From Micromonospora avicenniae (GTDB taxonomy: Bacteria > Actinomycetota > Actinomycetes > Mycobacteriales > Micromonosporaceae), in contig NZ_FTNF01000001.1 of NCBI RefSeq assembly GCF_900156065.1, positions 434,001 through 498,000 of the forward strand: a stretch of 64,000 bases of DNA, written 5' to 3'. A program made the translations under genes and the position numbers. The notes beneath the pieces were generated by a model that did not search any database, was not told the DNA's origin, and was given only the letters and a program-made list of their open reading frames with translations. Of this stretch, positions 16,484 through 25,755 are shown one piece after another; within the stretch, counting starts at the first letter, position 1; each line of letters begins with the position of its first letter.

Positions 16484-17410
16484 ATGAGCAGCGCCGAGCC
16501 CACCGTCGACCAGGTGACCCGTGCCGACCGGCTCTCCCCCACGGAGATCGCCGACGTGCTGGCCCTGGCCCGGGCCGCCGGCGACACCGACGGAGCCGAC
16601 CCCTTCGACGAGCACACCCTGCTGCGCCTGCGCGACCCCGAGGCGCCCGCAGTGCACCTGATCGCCCGGGCCGGCGACGGCACGCTGAGCGGGTACGCCC
16701 ACCTGGACACCACCGACCCTGCCGCCGGTGTCGGAGTCGAGCTGGTGACGCATCCCGCGCGCCGGCGGAACGGCGTCGGGCGGGCGCTGGCCCGGGGCGC
16801 GGTGGCCGCGGCCACCGGCCCGCTGCGCGCCTGGGCGCACGGCGACCACCCCTCCGCCGCCGCGCTCGCGGTCGACCTCGGGTTCACCCGGGCCCGGGTG
16901 CTCTGGCAGCTGCGCCGCTCGCTCACCGCCCCGGTGACCGAGCCCCGCCTGCCCGACGGGGTCACGCTGCGCGCCTTCCAGCCGGGGGTCGACGACGACT
17001 CCTGGCTGGCGCTCAACGCCCGGGCCTTCGCCGAACATCCCGAGCAGGGCCGGTGGACGGCCGAAGACCTGCGCGTACGGCTGGCGGAACCCTGGTTCGA
17101 CCCGGCCGGTTTCCTGCTCGCCGTGGAGGAGTCGACCGGCCAACTGCTCGGGTTCCACTGGACCAAGGTGCACGAGCGCCCGGGATCGGCCCGCATCGGT
17201 GAGGTGTACGTGCTGGGGGTGGACCCGGCGGCGCACCGCGGCGGGCTGGGCCGGGCGCTGACCGCGGCCGGGCTCGCGTACCTGCGTGACCGGCGCGGGC
17301 TGGACCGGGTGATGCTCTACGTCGACGAGTCGAACAGCCCGGCCGTCGCCCTCTACGAGCGGCTCGGGTTCCTGCGCTGGTCGGCGCACGTCAACTACCA
17401 CCTGGGCTGA
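16484..17410 (+). CDS. mshD: mycothiol synthase
   Basis: A 308-residue protein of two GNAT domains that catalyses the last step of mycothiol synthesis, acetylating Cys-GlcN-Ins with acetyl-CoA. The second domain is the active one, with the acetyl-CoA loop VDPAAHRGGLGRALT and a C-terminal LYVDESNSPAVALYERLGF. Full length for the family. TACGGT (16472-16477) ends 6 nt before the ATG, so it is leaderless. A 12-bp hairpin follows at 17483. Gene order mshD-pstS is common in actinomycetes as far as I recall. Confidence 0.93.
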   Translation: MSSAEPTVDQVTRADRLSPTEIADVLALARAAGDTDGADPFDEHTLLRLRDPEAPAVHLIARAGDGTLSGYAHLDTTDPAAGVGVELVTHPARRRNGVGRALARGAVAAATGPLRAWAHGDHPSAAALAVDLGFTRARVLWQLRRSLTAPVTEPRLPDGVTLRAFQPGVDDDSWLALNARAFAEHPEQGRWTAEDLRVRLAEPWFDPAGFLLAVEESTGQLLGFHWTKVHERPGSARIGEVYVLGVDPAAHRGGLGRALTAAGLAYLRDRRGLDRVMLYVDESNSPAVALYERLGFLRWSAHVNYHLG

Positions 17411-17482
17411 ATCGAGCGGCGCATTCCGCCCGGCCGGACGAACGCGGAGGCGGGGCCCGCCGAGCCTCTCCACCGACCCGAC

Positions 17483-17509
17483 GCCGGAGGCGCCGTTGGC
17501 GTCTCCGGC
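17483..17509. terminator. hairpin downstream of mshD
   Basis: Arms 17483-17494 and 17498-17509 pair over 11 of 12 positions around a GTT loop, 73 nt after the mshD stop. Confidence 0.65.
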
Positions 17510-17581
17510 GGATAACGGGGGCGCCTCGGTGAGATAACGCAGCACCGGAAAAATACCCATACTTCCGACACGCGCCCGCGA

Positions 17582-17680
17582 GTTCACTTAACGGACAACC
17601 CACCCTCAGTGATCGGTCACCTCGTCTGCCGAACCTGTTCACCCTTCGTTCACTTACGACCGGCAAGCCGGTCACCTGGC
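17582..17680 (+). promoter_or_regulatory. extended PHO box array upstream of pstS
   Basis: Five PhoP half-sites of the form G(T/G)TCAC begin at 17582, 17615, 17637, 17648 and 17670. All are in exact 11-nt register across nine 11-nt units. The tight pair GTTCACCCTTC-GTTCACTTACG (17637-17658) is a classic PHO box. A TAGCTT -10 (17686-17691) follows directly, so the last unit covers the -35. The rest of the 359-bp gap (17411-17769) holds the mshD hairpin and the pstS leader, with no gene. Confidence 0.85.
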
Positions 17681-17769
17681 GCTCCTAGCTTGTGGAATCG
17701 GCCGGTCACTACCGGTTCCCCCGGGCGACTACCGGGGCGCCAAGTCAGACGTGAAGGGAAACCCCTCAG

Positions 17770-18876
17770 GTGAAGCTCCAGCGGTATGGCACGATCGCCT
17801 GCCTCGCTGTTACTGCGGCGCTCGCTCTCAGTGCATGCGGCTCGGACAACAACGAGCCCGCGACCGGCGCCAGCGCCTCCGGCTCGGCCGCCGCGGTCGA
17901 CTGCGCCACCGGCACGGTCAACGCCCAGGGTTCCTCGGCCCAGAAGAACGCCATGGCCGAGTGGATCAAGGCGTACCAGCAGAAGTGCCAGGGCAGCACC
18001 ATCAACTACGAGCCGACCGGCTCCGGCGCGGGCATCCAGGCCTTCATCGCCGGCACCGCCGACTTCGCCGGCTCCGACTCCGCACTCAAGCCGGAGGAGC
18101 AGCCGCAGGCCGACGCCAAGTGCGCCGGCGGCACCGCCATCCACCTGCCGATGGTCATCGGTCCGGTGGCCGTCGCCTACAACGTGAGCGGTGTGGACAA
18201 CCTCCAGCTCAAGCCGGCCACCCTGGCGAAGATCTTCGCCGGCAAGGTCACCAAGTGGGACGACCCGGCCATCAAGGCCGACAACCCGAGCGCCACCCTG
18301 CCGTCGACCACCATCCAGACGGTGCACCGCTCGGACGAGTCCGGCACCACCGACAACTTCACCAACTACCTGAGCAAGACCGCCGAGGCGGACTGGACCT
18401 TCGGCAAGGCCAAGGCCTGGAAGGCCCCGGGCGGCACCGGCTCCAAGGGTTCGGACGGTGTGGCCACCTCGGTCAAGGGCGCGGACGGCTCGATCGGCTA
18501 CATGGAGTGGTCCTTCGCCGAGAACGCCGGCCTCAAGATGGCCAAGATCGGTAACGGCGCCGGCGAGTTCGCCGAGCTGACCGCCGAGAACGCCGGCAAG
18601 ACCATCGCCGGAGCCACCATCGAGGGCCAGGGCGACGACCTGAAGCTGTCGATCGACTACAACACCAAGGAGGCCGGGGCCTACCCGATCGTCCTGGCGA
18701 CGTACGAGATCGTCTGCGGCAAGGGCCTCGCCGCCGACAAGCTGCCGCTGGTCAAGGGCCTGCTCGGCTACGCGGCCAGCACCGAGGGCCAGAACTCCTT
18801 GACCGAGCTGGGCTACGCGCCGCTGCCGGAGAGCGTCCGCACCAAGGTCGAGGCCGCGGTCAAGAACATCTCCTGA
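17770..18876 (+). CDS. pstS: phosphate-binding lipoprotein PstS
   Basis: A 368-residue substrate-binding protein of the high-affinity phosphate ABC importer. The signal peptide ends in the lipobox LSAC, so it is lipidated at C23 and held outside the membrane. Family segments are visible: GSSAQKNAM, TGSGAGIQAFIAGTADFAGSD and SDESGTTDNF, which form the phosphate pocket. The GTG start has a GAAGGGA site upstream and a leader of about 75 nt from the predicted promoter. It is the first gene of pstSCAB and is controlled by the PHO array. Confidence 0.96.
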   Translation: MKLQRYGTIACLAVTAALALSACGSDNNEPATGASASGSAAAVDCATGTVNAQGSSAQKNAMAEWIKAYQQKCQGSTINYEPTGSGAGIQAFIAGTADFAGSDSALKPEEQPQADAKCAGGTAIHLPMVIGPVAVAYNVSGVDNLQLKPATLAKIFAGKVTKWDDPAIKADNPSATLPSTTIQTVHRSDESGTTDNFTNYLSKTAEADWTFGKAKAWKAPGGTGSKGSDGVATSVKGADGSIGYMEWSFAENAGLKMAKIGNGAGEFAELTAENAGKTIAGATIEGQGDDLKLSIDYNTKEAGAYPIVLATYEIVCGKGLAADKLPLVKGLLGYAASTEGQNSLTELGYAPLPESVRTKVEAAVKNIS

Positions 18877-18914
18877 CCTGACCCCACACCTCCGCAATCG
18901 AATCGAGCGAGCAG

Positions 18915-20006
18915 ATGGGTGAAACCCCCCACCGCTCGGCCGACGCCGGCACCGGCGGGACTCGCGTGACCGAAAGTCACGAGTGGCCCGCCGGTGCCTC
19001 GGCGCGTGTGGCCGAGGCACCAGTCAGCACCCGTACCCCGGGCGGCACCGGGCTGGGCGGCGGCGGCGCGCTGCCCCGGGCCCGGGCATTCGGCGCCGAG
19101 CGGGCCTTCCGCGGCCTCACCCTGGCTGCCGGCACCGCCGTCCTGGTCATCATCGCGGCGATCGCGGTCTTCCTGGTCGCCAAGGCGGTACCGGCGCTGC
19201 GCGCCGACACCGCGAACTTCTGGACCTACGAGGGCTGGTCGCCCAACGAGGCGCAGCCGAAGTTCGGCATCGGCACGCTCGCGTTCGGTACCGTGCTCAG
19301 CGCGGCACTGGGCCTGCTGATCGCGGTCCCCGTGGCACTGGGCATCGCGCTCTACCTCTCCCACTACGCGCCGCGCCGCGTCGGCACCACGCTCGGTTTC
19401 CTGATCGACCTGCTCGCCGCGGTGCCGAGCGTCGTCTTCGGCCTGTGGGGCCGGGAAATCTTCATCAACCCCGTCCGGGACTTCTCGGTCTGGCTGAACA
19501 AGTACTTCAGCTGGATCCCGCTCTTCGGGGGCGAGGGGCCCTTCGGCAAGTCCATCCTGCTCGGCGCGCTGGTCCTCGCGATCATGGTGCTGCCGATCGT
19601 CACCTCGCTCTCCCGCGAGGTGTTCCTGCAGACCCCGACCGCCAACGAGGAGGCCGCCCTCGCCCTGGGCGCCACCCGCTGGGAGATGATCCGCACGGCG
19701 GTGCTGCCGTACGGCCGCCCCGGCATCATCGCCGCGGTCATGCTCGGCCTGGGCCGGGCGCTCGGCGAGACGATCGCCCTCGCGATGACCCTCGGCATCA
19801 CCTTCGGCATCTCGTTCAACCTGATCCAGAACGGCGGCAACACGATCGCCGCGAACATCGCCAACGCGTTCGGCGAGGCGAACGAGACCGGACGGGGCGC
19901 GCTGATCGCCTCCGGCCTGGTGCTCTTCGCGATCACGCTGATCGTCAACATCACCGCGCGGGTGATCATCTACCGCCGCCGGGAGTTCACGGAGTCGGCC
20001 GCATGA
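18915..20006 (+). CDS. pstC: phosphate ABC transporter permease PstC
   Basis: A 363-residue inner-membrane permease with an unusually long N-terminal extension (about 65 residues, Gly/Thr/Pro-rich) before six transmembrane helices. The EAA-type coupling loop is present (NEEAALALGATRWEMIRTAVLP, near 250). If the extension is not translated, in-frame downstream starts are possible. Its stop overlaps the PstA start by ATGA (20003-20006). Confidence 0.95.
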   Translation: MGETPHRSADAGTGGTRVTESHEWPAGASARVAEAPVSTRTPGGTGLGGGGALPRARAFGAERAFRGLTLAAGTAVLVIIAAIAVFLVAKAVPALRADTANFWTYEGWSPNEAQPKFGIGTLAFGTVLSAALGLLIAVPVALGIALYLSHYAPRRVGTTLGFLIDLLAAVPSVVFGLWGREIFINPVRDFSVWLNKYFSWIPLFGGEGPFGKSILLGALVLAIMVLPIVTSLSREVFLQTPTANEEAALALGATRWEMIRTAVLPYGRPGIIAAVMLGLGRALGETIALAMTLGITFGISFNLIQNGGNTIAANIANAFGEANETGRGALIASGLVLFAITLIVNITARVIIYRRREFTESAA

Positions 20007-21091
20007 CCACCACCGTCACCAGCCACCGCCCCCGCCCGGCCACCACGCCGGACACCCTGCGCACGAAGCGACTGCCGCGGTACGCCGCGCCGGCCATCGC
20101 GCTCGCCGCCCTGCTGGTCGCGGCGGCGGTGGTGCTCGGCGCCGGCATCGGCAACTGGGTGCTCGTCGTGGTCCTCGGCGCGTTGCTCTACCTGATCGGG
20201 CTCTACCTCGCGGCGAAGGCCGTGGAGGGGGCGCGCTCGGCCCGCAACCGCACCTGGAGCGCACTGATCCACTCGGCGTTCGTGCTCGCCGTACTGCCGC
20301 TCGCGTCGGTGGTCTGGACGCTGCTCAGCAAGGGCGTCGAGCGGCTCGACGGCGACTTCTTCCTCACCTCGATGAACAACATCGGGGCCAGGGACGCGAA
20401 CGGTGGGGCGTACCACGCGATCATCGGCACGCTGGAGCAGGTCGGCATCGCTACCCTGATCACCGTCCCGCTCGGCATCCTCTGCGCCGTCTACATCGTC
20501 GAGTACGGCCGGGGCAAGTTCGCGTTCGCGATCCGGTTCTTCGTCGACGTCATGACCGGTATCCCGTCGATCGTCTCCGGCCTCTTCGTACTGGCCTTCT
20601 GGGTGCTGATCGTCTCCCCGTGGTTCAACGACGGCCGGCCCAGCTTCTCCGGGTTCGCCGCCGCGCTCGCGCTGAGCGTGCTGATGCTCCCCACGGTGGT
20701 CCGCTCCACGGAGGAGATGCTCCGGCTCGTCCCGGCGCCGCTGCGCGAAGGCGCGTACGCCCTGGGCGTGCCCAAGTGGAAGACCATCCTGCGGGTCGTG
20801 CTGCCGACGGCGCTGCCGGGCATCGTGACCGGCGTCATGCTCGCCATCGCCCGCGCGGCCGGCGAGACGGCGCCGGTGCTGCTCGTCGCCGGCGGCGGCG
20901 CGGCGATCAACTTCAACCCGTTCGAGAACAACCAGTCGTCGCTGTCGCTCTTCGTGTACCAGCAGGCCGGCGACGCGTCGCGGTTCTCCCCCGCCCGGGC
21001 GTGGACCGCGGCTCTCACCCTGGTAGCCCTCGTCCTGATCCTGACGATCGCGGCGAAGCTGCTGGCCCGTCGTAACCGGCTCGGCCGATGA
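20003..21091 (+). CDS. pstA: phosphate ABC transporter permease PstA
   Basis: A 362-residue permease, partner of PstC, with two extra N-terminal hydrophobic segments (about 31-72) before the usual six helices. The coupling loop [20 protein letters not shown] is near residue 250. The start is set by the ATGA overlap with pstC; a longer frame running back to 18983 is a shadow of pstC. The stop overlaps the ATG at 21088, which is not the pstB start. Confidence 0.95.
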   Translation: MTTTVTSHRPRPATTPDTLRTKRLPRYAAPAIALAALLVAAAVVLGAGIGNWVLVVVLGALLYLIGLYLAAKAVEGARSARNRTWSALIHSAFVLAVLPLASVVWTLLSKGVERLDGDFFLTSMNNIGARDANGGAYHAIIGTLEQVGIATLITVPLGILCAVYIVEYGRGKFAFAIRFFVDVMTGIPSIVSGLFVLAFWVLIVSPWFNDGRPSFSGFAAALALSVLMLPTVVRSTEEMLRLVPAPLREGAYALGVPKWKTILRVVLPTALPGIVTGVMLAIARAAGETAPVLLVAGGGAAINFNPFENNQSSLSLFVYQQAGDASRFSPARAWTAALTLVALVLILTIAAKLLARRNRLGR

Positions 21092-21111
21092 ACTTCGGAG
21101 GTACCACCACC

Positions 21112-21888
21112 ATGGCCAAGCGCATCGAAGCCTCGAACGTCACCGCCTACTACGGCGGCTTCAAGGCGATCGAGAACATCAACCTCACCGTCGAGCCGAA
21201 GACCGTCACCGCCCTGATCGGCCCGTCCGGCTGCGGCAAGTCGACCTTCCTCCGCTCGATCAACCGGATGCACGAGGTGCTCCCCGGTGCCCGGGTCGAG
21301 GGCAGCCTCACCATCGACGACCAGGACATCTACGACCGGGACGTCGACGTCACCGCCGTCCGCCGCATGATCGGCATGGTCTTCCAGCGGCCCAACCCGT
21401 TCCCCACCATGAGCATCTACGAGAACGCGGTGGCCGGGCTGCGCCTCAACGGCGTACGGAAGAAGTCGATCCTCGACGAGGCCGCGGAGAAGGCGCTGCG
21501 CGCGGCGAACCTCTGGGACGAGGTCAAGGACCGGCTCGGTAAGCCGGGTGCGGGTCTCTCCGGCGGTCAGCAGCAGCGGCTCTGCATCGCCCGGACGATC
21601 GCCGTCGAGCCGCAGGTGGTCCTGATGGACGAGCCCTGCTCGGCGCTCGACCCGATCTCCACGCTGGCCATCGAGGACCTGATGTTCCAGCTCAAGGACA
21701 AGTTCACGATCATCATCGTCACGCACAACATGCAGCAGGCCGCCCGGGTCTCGGACCGTACGGCCTTCTTCTCGATCGAGAAGACCGGCGACCCCGGCCG
21801 CCTCATCGAGTACGACAACACCCAGAAGATCTTCAGCAACCCGACCCAGAAGAAGACCGAGGACTACATCACCGGCCGCTTCGGCTGA
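21112..21888 (+). CDS. pstB: phosphate ABC transporter ATPase PstB
   Basis: A 258-residue ABC ATPase. Walker [10 protein letters not shown], signature LSGGQQQRL and Walker [14 protein letters not shown] are all intact. The start at 21112 is preferred over 21088 because CGGAGG sits about 9 nt upstream and the protein then begins at the family position (MAKRIEASN). No phoU follows; instead the operon ends in a long hairpin at 21914. A DUF47 PhoU-like protein lies with pit at 25002. Confidence 0.96.
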   Translation: MAKRIEASNVTAYYGGFKAIENINLTVEPKTVTALIGPSGCGKSTFLRSINRMHEVLPGARVEGSLTIDDQDIYDRDVDVTAVRRMIGMVFQRPNPFPTMSIYENAVAGLRLNGVRKKSILDEAAEKALRAANLWDEVKDRLGKPGAGLSGGQQQRLCIARTIAVEPQVVLMDEPCSALDPISTLAIEDLMFQLKDKFTIIIVTHNMQQAARVSDRTAFFSIEKTGDPGRLIEYDNTQKIFSNPTQKKTEDYITGRFG

Positions 21889-21913
21889 CCCGCCCCACCC
21901 CGCCCCTCCGGCG

Positions 21914-21977
21914 GCGCACTTTCACGGAAAGAGTGGCCATTCCACGGGGGATGGCCACTCTTTCCGTGAAAGTGCGC
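21914..21977. terminator. 27-bp perfect hairpin between convergent pstB and Nudix genes
   Basis: Arms 21914-21940 and 21951-21977 are exact reverse complements around a 10-nt loop. It is placed between convergent stops and long enough to act in both directions. Confidence 0.85.
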
Positions 21978-22013
21978 GCTTCTCTGGGGAGGGGGGCGGG
22001 CGGGAGCGGGGGG

Positions 22014-22847
22014 TCAGTGGAGGCGGAAGTGGGGGGTGTCGTTGTCGGGGTCGTCCAGGTGGGGGGTTACGGGGGTAGCCGCGTCGCGGGTGGTGGCGGC
22101 TCGCACGACACCGCTCAGGTCGCCGGCCGCGGCCACCTGCGCCAGCGTCACCAGGGTCGGCGGCAGCATGTTCAGTTCGCCCGCCTCCGCCTTCGCCCGG
22201 GCGTCCGCCGGCGGGAGCCAGAGCGTGCGATCGGCCTCTCGCGACACGTGCCGGGGCCGCTGACCCTCGGGCAGCAGGGCCACGAAGAAGTACGTGTCGA
22301 AGCGGCGCGGCTCGAACTCCGGCGTGATCCAGCGGCTCCACGGCAGCAGCAGGTCGGAGCGGAGAGTGAGTCCCCGCTCGGCGAGCAGGCCCGCGAAGCC
22401 GACCTCGCGCTGCTCCAGCGCGACCCGGGCGGCCTCCCAGTCGTCCCCGCTCACGTCGCCGACAACGCTCGCCGCGTCCGCGCCGGCGAGCAGCACGCCG
22501 GCCTCCTCGAAGACCTCCCGGGCGGCCGCACAGACCACCGCCTGCGCGGCGTCCGGCGCGAGCCGGAGCCGTTCGCCCCACTCGGCCGGCGTCGGACCGG
22601 CCCAGTCCAGGTGGGTCTCGGAATCCGACCGGTCCACCCCACCGCCCGGGAAGGCGTACATCCCACCGAAGGTCATCGCGGCGACGCGACGGATCAGGTA
22701 CACCTCGAAGCCGGGGCCGGCCGGACGGAGCAGCAGCACGGTGGCGGCCACCCGGGGCACCGCCGGCACCCCGCCCTCGGCACGGAACCGCCGGGCGTGC
22801 TCCACCAGAGCCGGCGGCGCGGGGAAGCCGTCGGGGTCGATCGTCAT
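22014..22847 (-). CDS. Nudix hydrolase
   Basis: A 277-residue Nudix protein resembling NUDT7/NUDT19-like CoA or nucleoside-diphosphate hydrolases. The Nudix box is split: GGGVDRSD near residue 68, then, after an insertion of about 30 residues, AAREVFEEAGVLL (about 108-120) with the metal-binding E residues. That insertion is typical of the NUDT19 branch. TAGGCT (22854-22859) ends 6 nt before the ATG, so it is leaderless. The shared intergenic DNA with the divergent oxidoreductase is 70 bp. Confidence 0.87.
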   Translation of the reverse strand: MTIDPDGFPAPPALVEHARRFRAEGGVPAVPRVAATVLLLRPAGPGFEVYLIRRVAAMTFGGMYAFPGGGVDRSDSETHLDWAGPTPAEWGERLRLAPDAAQAVVCAAAREVFEEAGVLLAGADAASVVGDVSGDDWEAARVALEQREVGFAGLLAERGLTLRSDLLLPWSRWITPEFEPRRFDTYFFVALLPEGQRPRHVSREADRTLWLPPADARAKAEAGELNMLPPTLVTLAQVAAAGDLSGVVRAATTRDAATPVTPHLDDPDNDTPHFRLH

Positions 22848-22888
22848 GCCGTGAGCCTAGTCGCGCCCCCGGGAGCGCATGATCGCCC

Positions 22889-22899
22889 GTTCACCTGGC
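22889..22899 (+). promoter_or_regulatory. single PHO-like half-site
   Basis: GTTCACCTGGC matches a PhoP half-site and lies in the shared promoter of the Nudix and Gfo/Idh genes. A second unit in 11-nt register is not convincing on either side, so function is doubtful. Confidence 0.3.
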
Positions 22900-22917
22900 T
22901 GGACTAGCGTTGCCGCC

Positions 22918-23886
22918 ATGACTCGTTGGGGCATCCTGGCCACCGGCCACATCGCCGCGCGCTTCGCCGAGGATCTCCGGCTGGTGCCGGACGCGGAGCT
23001 GGTCGCCGTCGGTTCGCGTACACCGGAGAGCGCGAAGCTCTTCGCCCAGAAGCACGACGTGCCGCGCGCGTACGGCTCGTGGGCGGAGCTGGCCGCCGAC
23101 CCGGAGGTCGACGCCGTGTACGTGGCGACGCCGCACTCCGCCCACCACGCCGCCGCCATGACCTGCCTCTCGGCCGGGCGGGCGGTGCTGCTGGAGAAGC
23201 CGTTCACGCTCGACGTGGCGACCAGCAAGGAACTCATCGACACCGCCCGCGCCGCCGGGGTCTTCCTCATGGAGGCCATGTGGATGCGGACCAACCCGGT
23301 GATCCTGCGCCTGGTCGAGCTGATCGCCGACGGCGCGATCGGCACCGTGACCAGCGTGCAGGCCGACTTCGGCGTACCCGGGCCGTTCCCGCCCGAGCAC
23401 CGGATGCGTGCCCGGGTGCTGGGCGGCGGCGCCCTGCTCGACCTGGGCATCTACCCGATCAGCCTGGCGCACCTGCTGCTCGGGGTACCCCAGCACGTCC
23501 GCTCGTGGGCCAAGATCGGCCCGGAGGGCGTGGACGAGAACACCGGTGTGGTCCTCGGCTACGACTCGGGCGCGGTCGCGACGCTCAGCTGCGGCATCAT
23601 CGGGGCCACCCCGCTGGTCGCCTCGATCACCGGCACCGCCGGCCGGATCGACCTGCCGGCGCCGTTCTTCCGGCCCGACTCGCTGACCCTGCACCGGGCC
23701 GGCGCCGAGCCGGAGACCGTCTCGCTGGACGTGCCCGGCGGGGGCTACCAGTACGAGGCGATCGAGGTGCAGCGCTGCCTGGCGGAGGGCCTGCTCGAGA
23801 GCCCGCTGGTGCCGCACTCCACCACCCTCGAGGTGATGAGCCTGCTCGACACGATCCGCGGCCAGATCGGCGTCGACTACGCGTGA
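22918..23886 (+). CDS. Gfo/Idh/MocA family oxidoreductase
   Basis: A 322-residue NAD(P)-dependent oxidoreductase: N-terminal Rossmann fold (RWGILATGHIAARFAEDL) with the family LEKPFTLD motif (catalytic Lys, about residue 93), and a C-terminal alpha/beta domain with GGGALLDLGIYPISL. Substrates of this family are sugars, cyclitols or dihydrodiols; the dimeric dihydrodiol dehydrogenase subgroup fits best. TAGCGT (22905-22910) ends 7 nt before the ATG. Confidence 0.86.
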   Translation: MTRWGILATGHIAARFAEDLRLVPDAELVAVGSRTPESAKLFAQKHDVPRAYGSWAELAADPEVDAVYVATPHSAHHAAAMTCLSAGRAVLLEKPFTLDVATSKELIDTARAAGVFLMEAMWMRTNPVILRLVELIADGAIGTVTSVQADFGVPGPFPPEHRMRARVLGGGALLDLGIYPISLAHLLLGVPQHVRSWAKIGPEGVDENTGVVLGYDSGAVATLSCGIIGATPLVASITGTAGRIDLPAPFFRPDSLTLHRAGAEPETVSLDVPGGGYQYEAIEVQRCLAEGLLESPLVPHSTTLEVMSLLDTIRGQIGVDYA

Positions 23887-23904
23887 GCGTCGATCGGATG
23901 TGAA

Positions 23905-23948
23905 ACAGGGGCCCCGGTCGTCGCTTCCACGACGACCGGGGCCCCTGT
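23905..23948. terminator. 19-bp perfect hairpin between convergent genes
   Basis: Arms 23905-23923 and 23930-23948 are exact reverse complements around a 6-nt loop, between the oxidoreductase and pit stops. Confidence 0.85.
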
Positions 23949-23989
23949 CCGATCCGGGCTCGCTCCGGCATGGCCCGGCGAGCGGTGGC

Positions 23990-24997
23990 TCAGCCGAAGA
24001 GCGGGCGCACCACCAGGTACGCGATGCAGGAGATCAGCGCCGCGGCGGGGAACGTGATGATCCAGGCGAGCACGATGTTGCCCGCGACGTTCCAGCGGAC
24101 CGCGGAGAGCCGCTTCGTCGCGCCCACGCCCATGATCGCCGAGGTGATCGTGTGGGTGGTGGAGATGGGGGCCTTGAGCACCAGGGCGTTGAAGTAGAGC
24201 ACCGCGCTGGCCACCGTCTCGGCGGCGAAGCCCTCCGGCGGGCCCAGGTCGATGATCTTGCGGCCGAGGGTGCGGATGATCCGCCAGCCGCCCGCGTAGG
24301 TGCCGAGCGCCAGCATGGTCGCGGAGGTCCAGAAGACCCAGCCCGGGATGTGGGTCTTGCTCTCCTGGAAGCCGCCCGTGTAGAGCGCGAGGACCACGAT
24401 GCCCATGGTCTTCGCCGCGTCCTGCATGCCGTGGCCGACCGACATGGCTGCCGCCGACGCGGTCTGCGCCCAGCGGAAGCCCCGGTTCAGCTTGCCCGGC
24501 TGCCCCTTCCGGAACAGCCAGAGGATCGCGAGCATCACCAGGTAGCCCAGCGTGAGGCCGACGATCGGCGAGAGCACCATCGGCAGGATGACCTTCTCGA
24601 CGATGTTCACCCACTGGACCACACCGCCGGTGGCGAGGAGCGTGGCGCCGACCAGGCCACCGAACAGGGCGTGCGAGGACGACGACGGCAGGCCGAAGTA
24701 CCAGGTGATGAGGTTCCAGCAGATCGCGCCGAGCACTCCGGCGAAGACGACACCGAGGCTGCCCACCCCGGTGGGTAGCGTGACCAGGCCGTCGCCGACC
24801 GTCTTCGCCACGCCTGCGCCGAAGTGCGCTCCGACGAAGTTTCCGACGGCGGCCAGCAGGAGGGCGACCCGGGGTGTCAGCGCCCGGGTGGAGACGCTCG
24901 TCGCGATCGCGTTGGCGGCGTCGTGGAAGCCGTTGGTGTAGTCGAACACCAGGGCAGCCGCGATCACCGCCAGAACGGCGATGAGTTCGGGGGTCAC
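23990..24997 (-). CDS. pit: PiT-family low-affinity phosphate transporter
   Basis: A 335-residue membrane protein with about ten helices and both PiT signature repeats: GFHDAANAIATSVSTRAL near the N-terminus and NALVLKAPISTTHTITSAI near residue 265. It imports metal-phosphate complexes using the proton gradient. It follows its DUF47 partner by 4 nt, with AGGAG before the GTG start. The operon has a PHO box upstream, so it may be phosphate-regulated. Confidence 0.94.
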   Translation of the reverse strand: MTPELIAVLAVIAAALVFDYTNGFHDAANAIATSVSTRALTPRVALLLAAVGNFVGAHFGAGVAKTVGDGLVTLPTGVGSLGVVFAGVLGAICWNLITWYFGLPSSSSHALFGGLVGATLLATGGVVQWVNIVEKVILPMVLSPIVGLTLGYLVMLAILWLFRKGQPGKLNRGFRWAQTASAAAMSVGHGMQDAAKTMGIVVLALYTGGFQESKTHIPGWVFWTSATMLALGTYAGGWRIIRTLGRKIIDLGPPEGFAAETVASAVLYFNALVLKAPISTTHTITSAIMGVGATKRLSAVRWNVAGNIVLAWIITFPAAALISCIAYLVVRPLFG

Positions 24998-25001
24998 AGG
25001 A

Positions 25002-25628
25002 TCAGGACTCCTTGACCGCGATGGTCTCGACTGTGTTGGCCACGTGCTCGAAGGCGTCGCACGCGGCTTCGAGCTCGTCGGCGACCTCCTTCATCTTCAG
25101 CACGGTCAACGCGTCGTACTCGCCGGAGAAGAGGCGGACGAGCAGCATCCGGTACGCCTGGTCACCGTCGTTCTCCAGCCGGTTGCACTCGATCCAGTAG
25201 TCCTCGAGATCCTTCATCGACTTGAGCCGGGGCATCGCCTCGGCGGTCAGCTTCGCCTGCTGGTCGAGCACGTTGACCAGCTCGTGCATCTCCCGGGGCA
25301 GCGACGGCAGCTTCGTCAGGCCGTACAGGTAGAGGAGGTTCCCCACCGCCTCCAGGTGGTCCATCACGTCGTCGAGCAGCGACCCGAGCCGGTAGATGTC
25401 CTCCCGGTCGAACGGGGTGATGAAGGTAGAGTTGATCTTCTTGTACAGCTCGTGGGTGATCTGGTCGCTGTCGTGCTCCACCTCGGTCAACCGCTCGCTG
25501 ACCGACTGCACCTCGACACCGGGCAGAGCCAGCTCGTTGAGCAGCTCGGTGCCCCGAACCAGGTTCTGCGCGGCCCTGGTGAAGAGCTCGTAGAAGGCCC
25601 CCTCGGTGGGGCGGAAGGAAAACTTCAC
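25002..25628 (-). CDS. DUF47 PhoU-like protein, Pit partner
   Basis: A 208-residue all-helical protein of the DUF47/PhoU-like family. Such proteins are encoded with Pit transporters and are thought to modulate them. It carries repeated helical pairs with acidic metal-binding motifs (EVEHDSDQITHEL and RLENDGDQAYRML). The GTG at 25628 (VKFSFRPTEG) is the family start; a longer frame to 25739 lacks support. Co-transcribed with pit. Confidence 0.88.
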   Translation of the reverse strand: MKFSFRPTEGAFYELFTRAAQNLVRGTELLNELALPGVEVQSVSERLTEVEHDSDQITHELYKKINSTFITPFDREDIYRLGSLLDDVMDHLEAVGNLLYLYGLTKLPSLPREMHELVNVLDQQAKLTAEAMPRLKSMKDLEDYWIECNRLENDGDQAYRMLLVRLFSGEYDALTVLKMKEVADELEAACDAFEHVANTVETIAVKES

Positions 25629-25690
25629 AGCACGGACCTCGTCGTGTCGGTGGAAGGGTGGCGGACGCCGCCAGGACGCCTGCCCTGGGA

Positions 25691-25696
25691 ATGCTA
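25691..25696 (-). promoter_or_regulatory. candidate -10 of the DUF47-pit operon
   Basis: TAGCAT on the minus strand, about 63 nt before the GTG. It lies between the palindrome at 25709 and the gene. Confidence 0.4.
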
Positions 25697-25708
25697 GGGA
25701 ACGCCGAT

Positions 25709-25725
25709 GCCGGGAAATTCCCGGC
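25709..25725. promoter_or_regulatory. 17-bp palindrome in the DUF47-pit promoter region
   Basis: Arms GCCGGGAA and TTCCCGGC flank a single A. It lies where the -35 would be for the TAGCAT hexamer, so it could be an operator. Confidence 0.45.
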
Positions 25726-25755
25726 CCACCCCAGGCCAAGCCACATTCATCGCTC

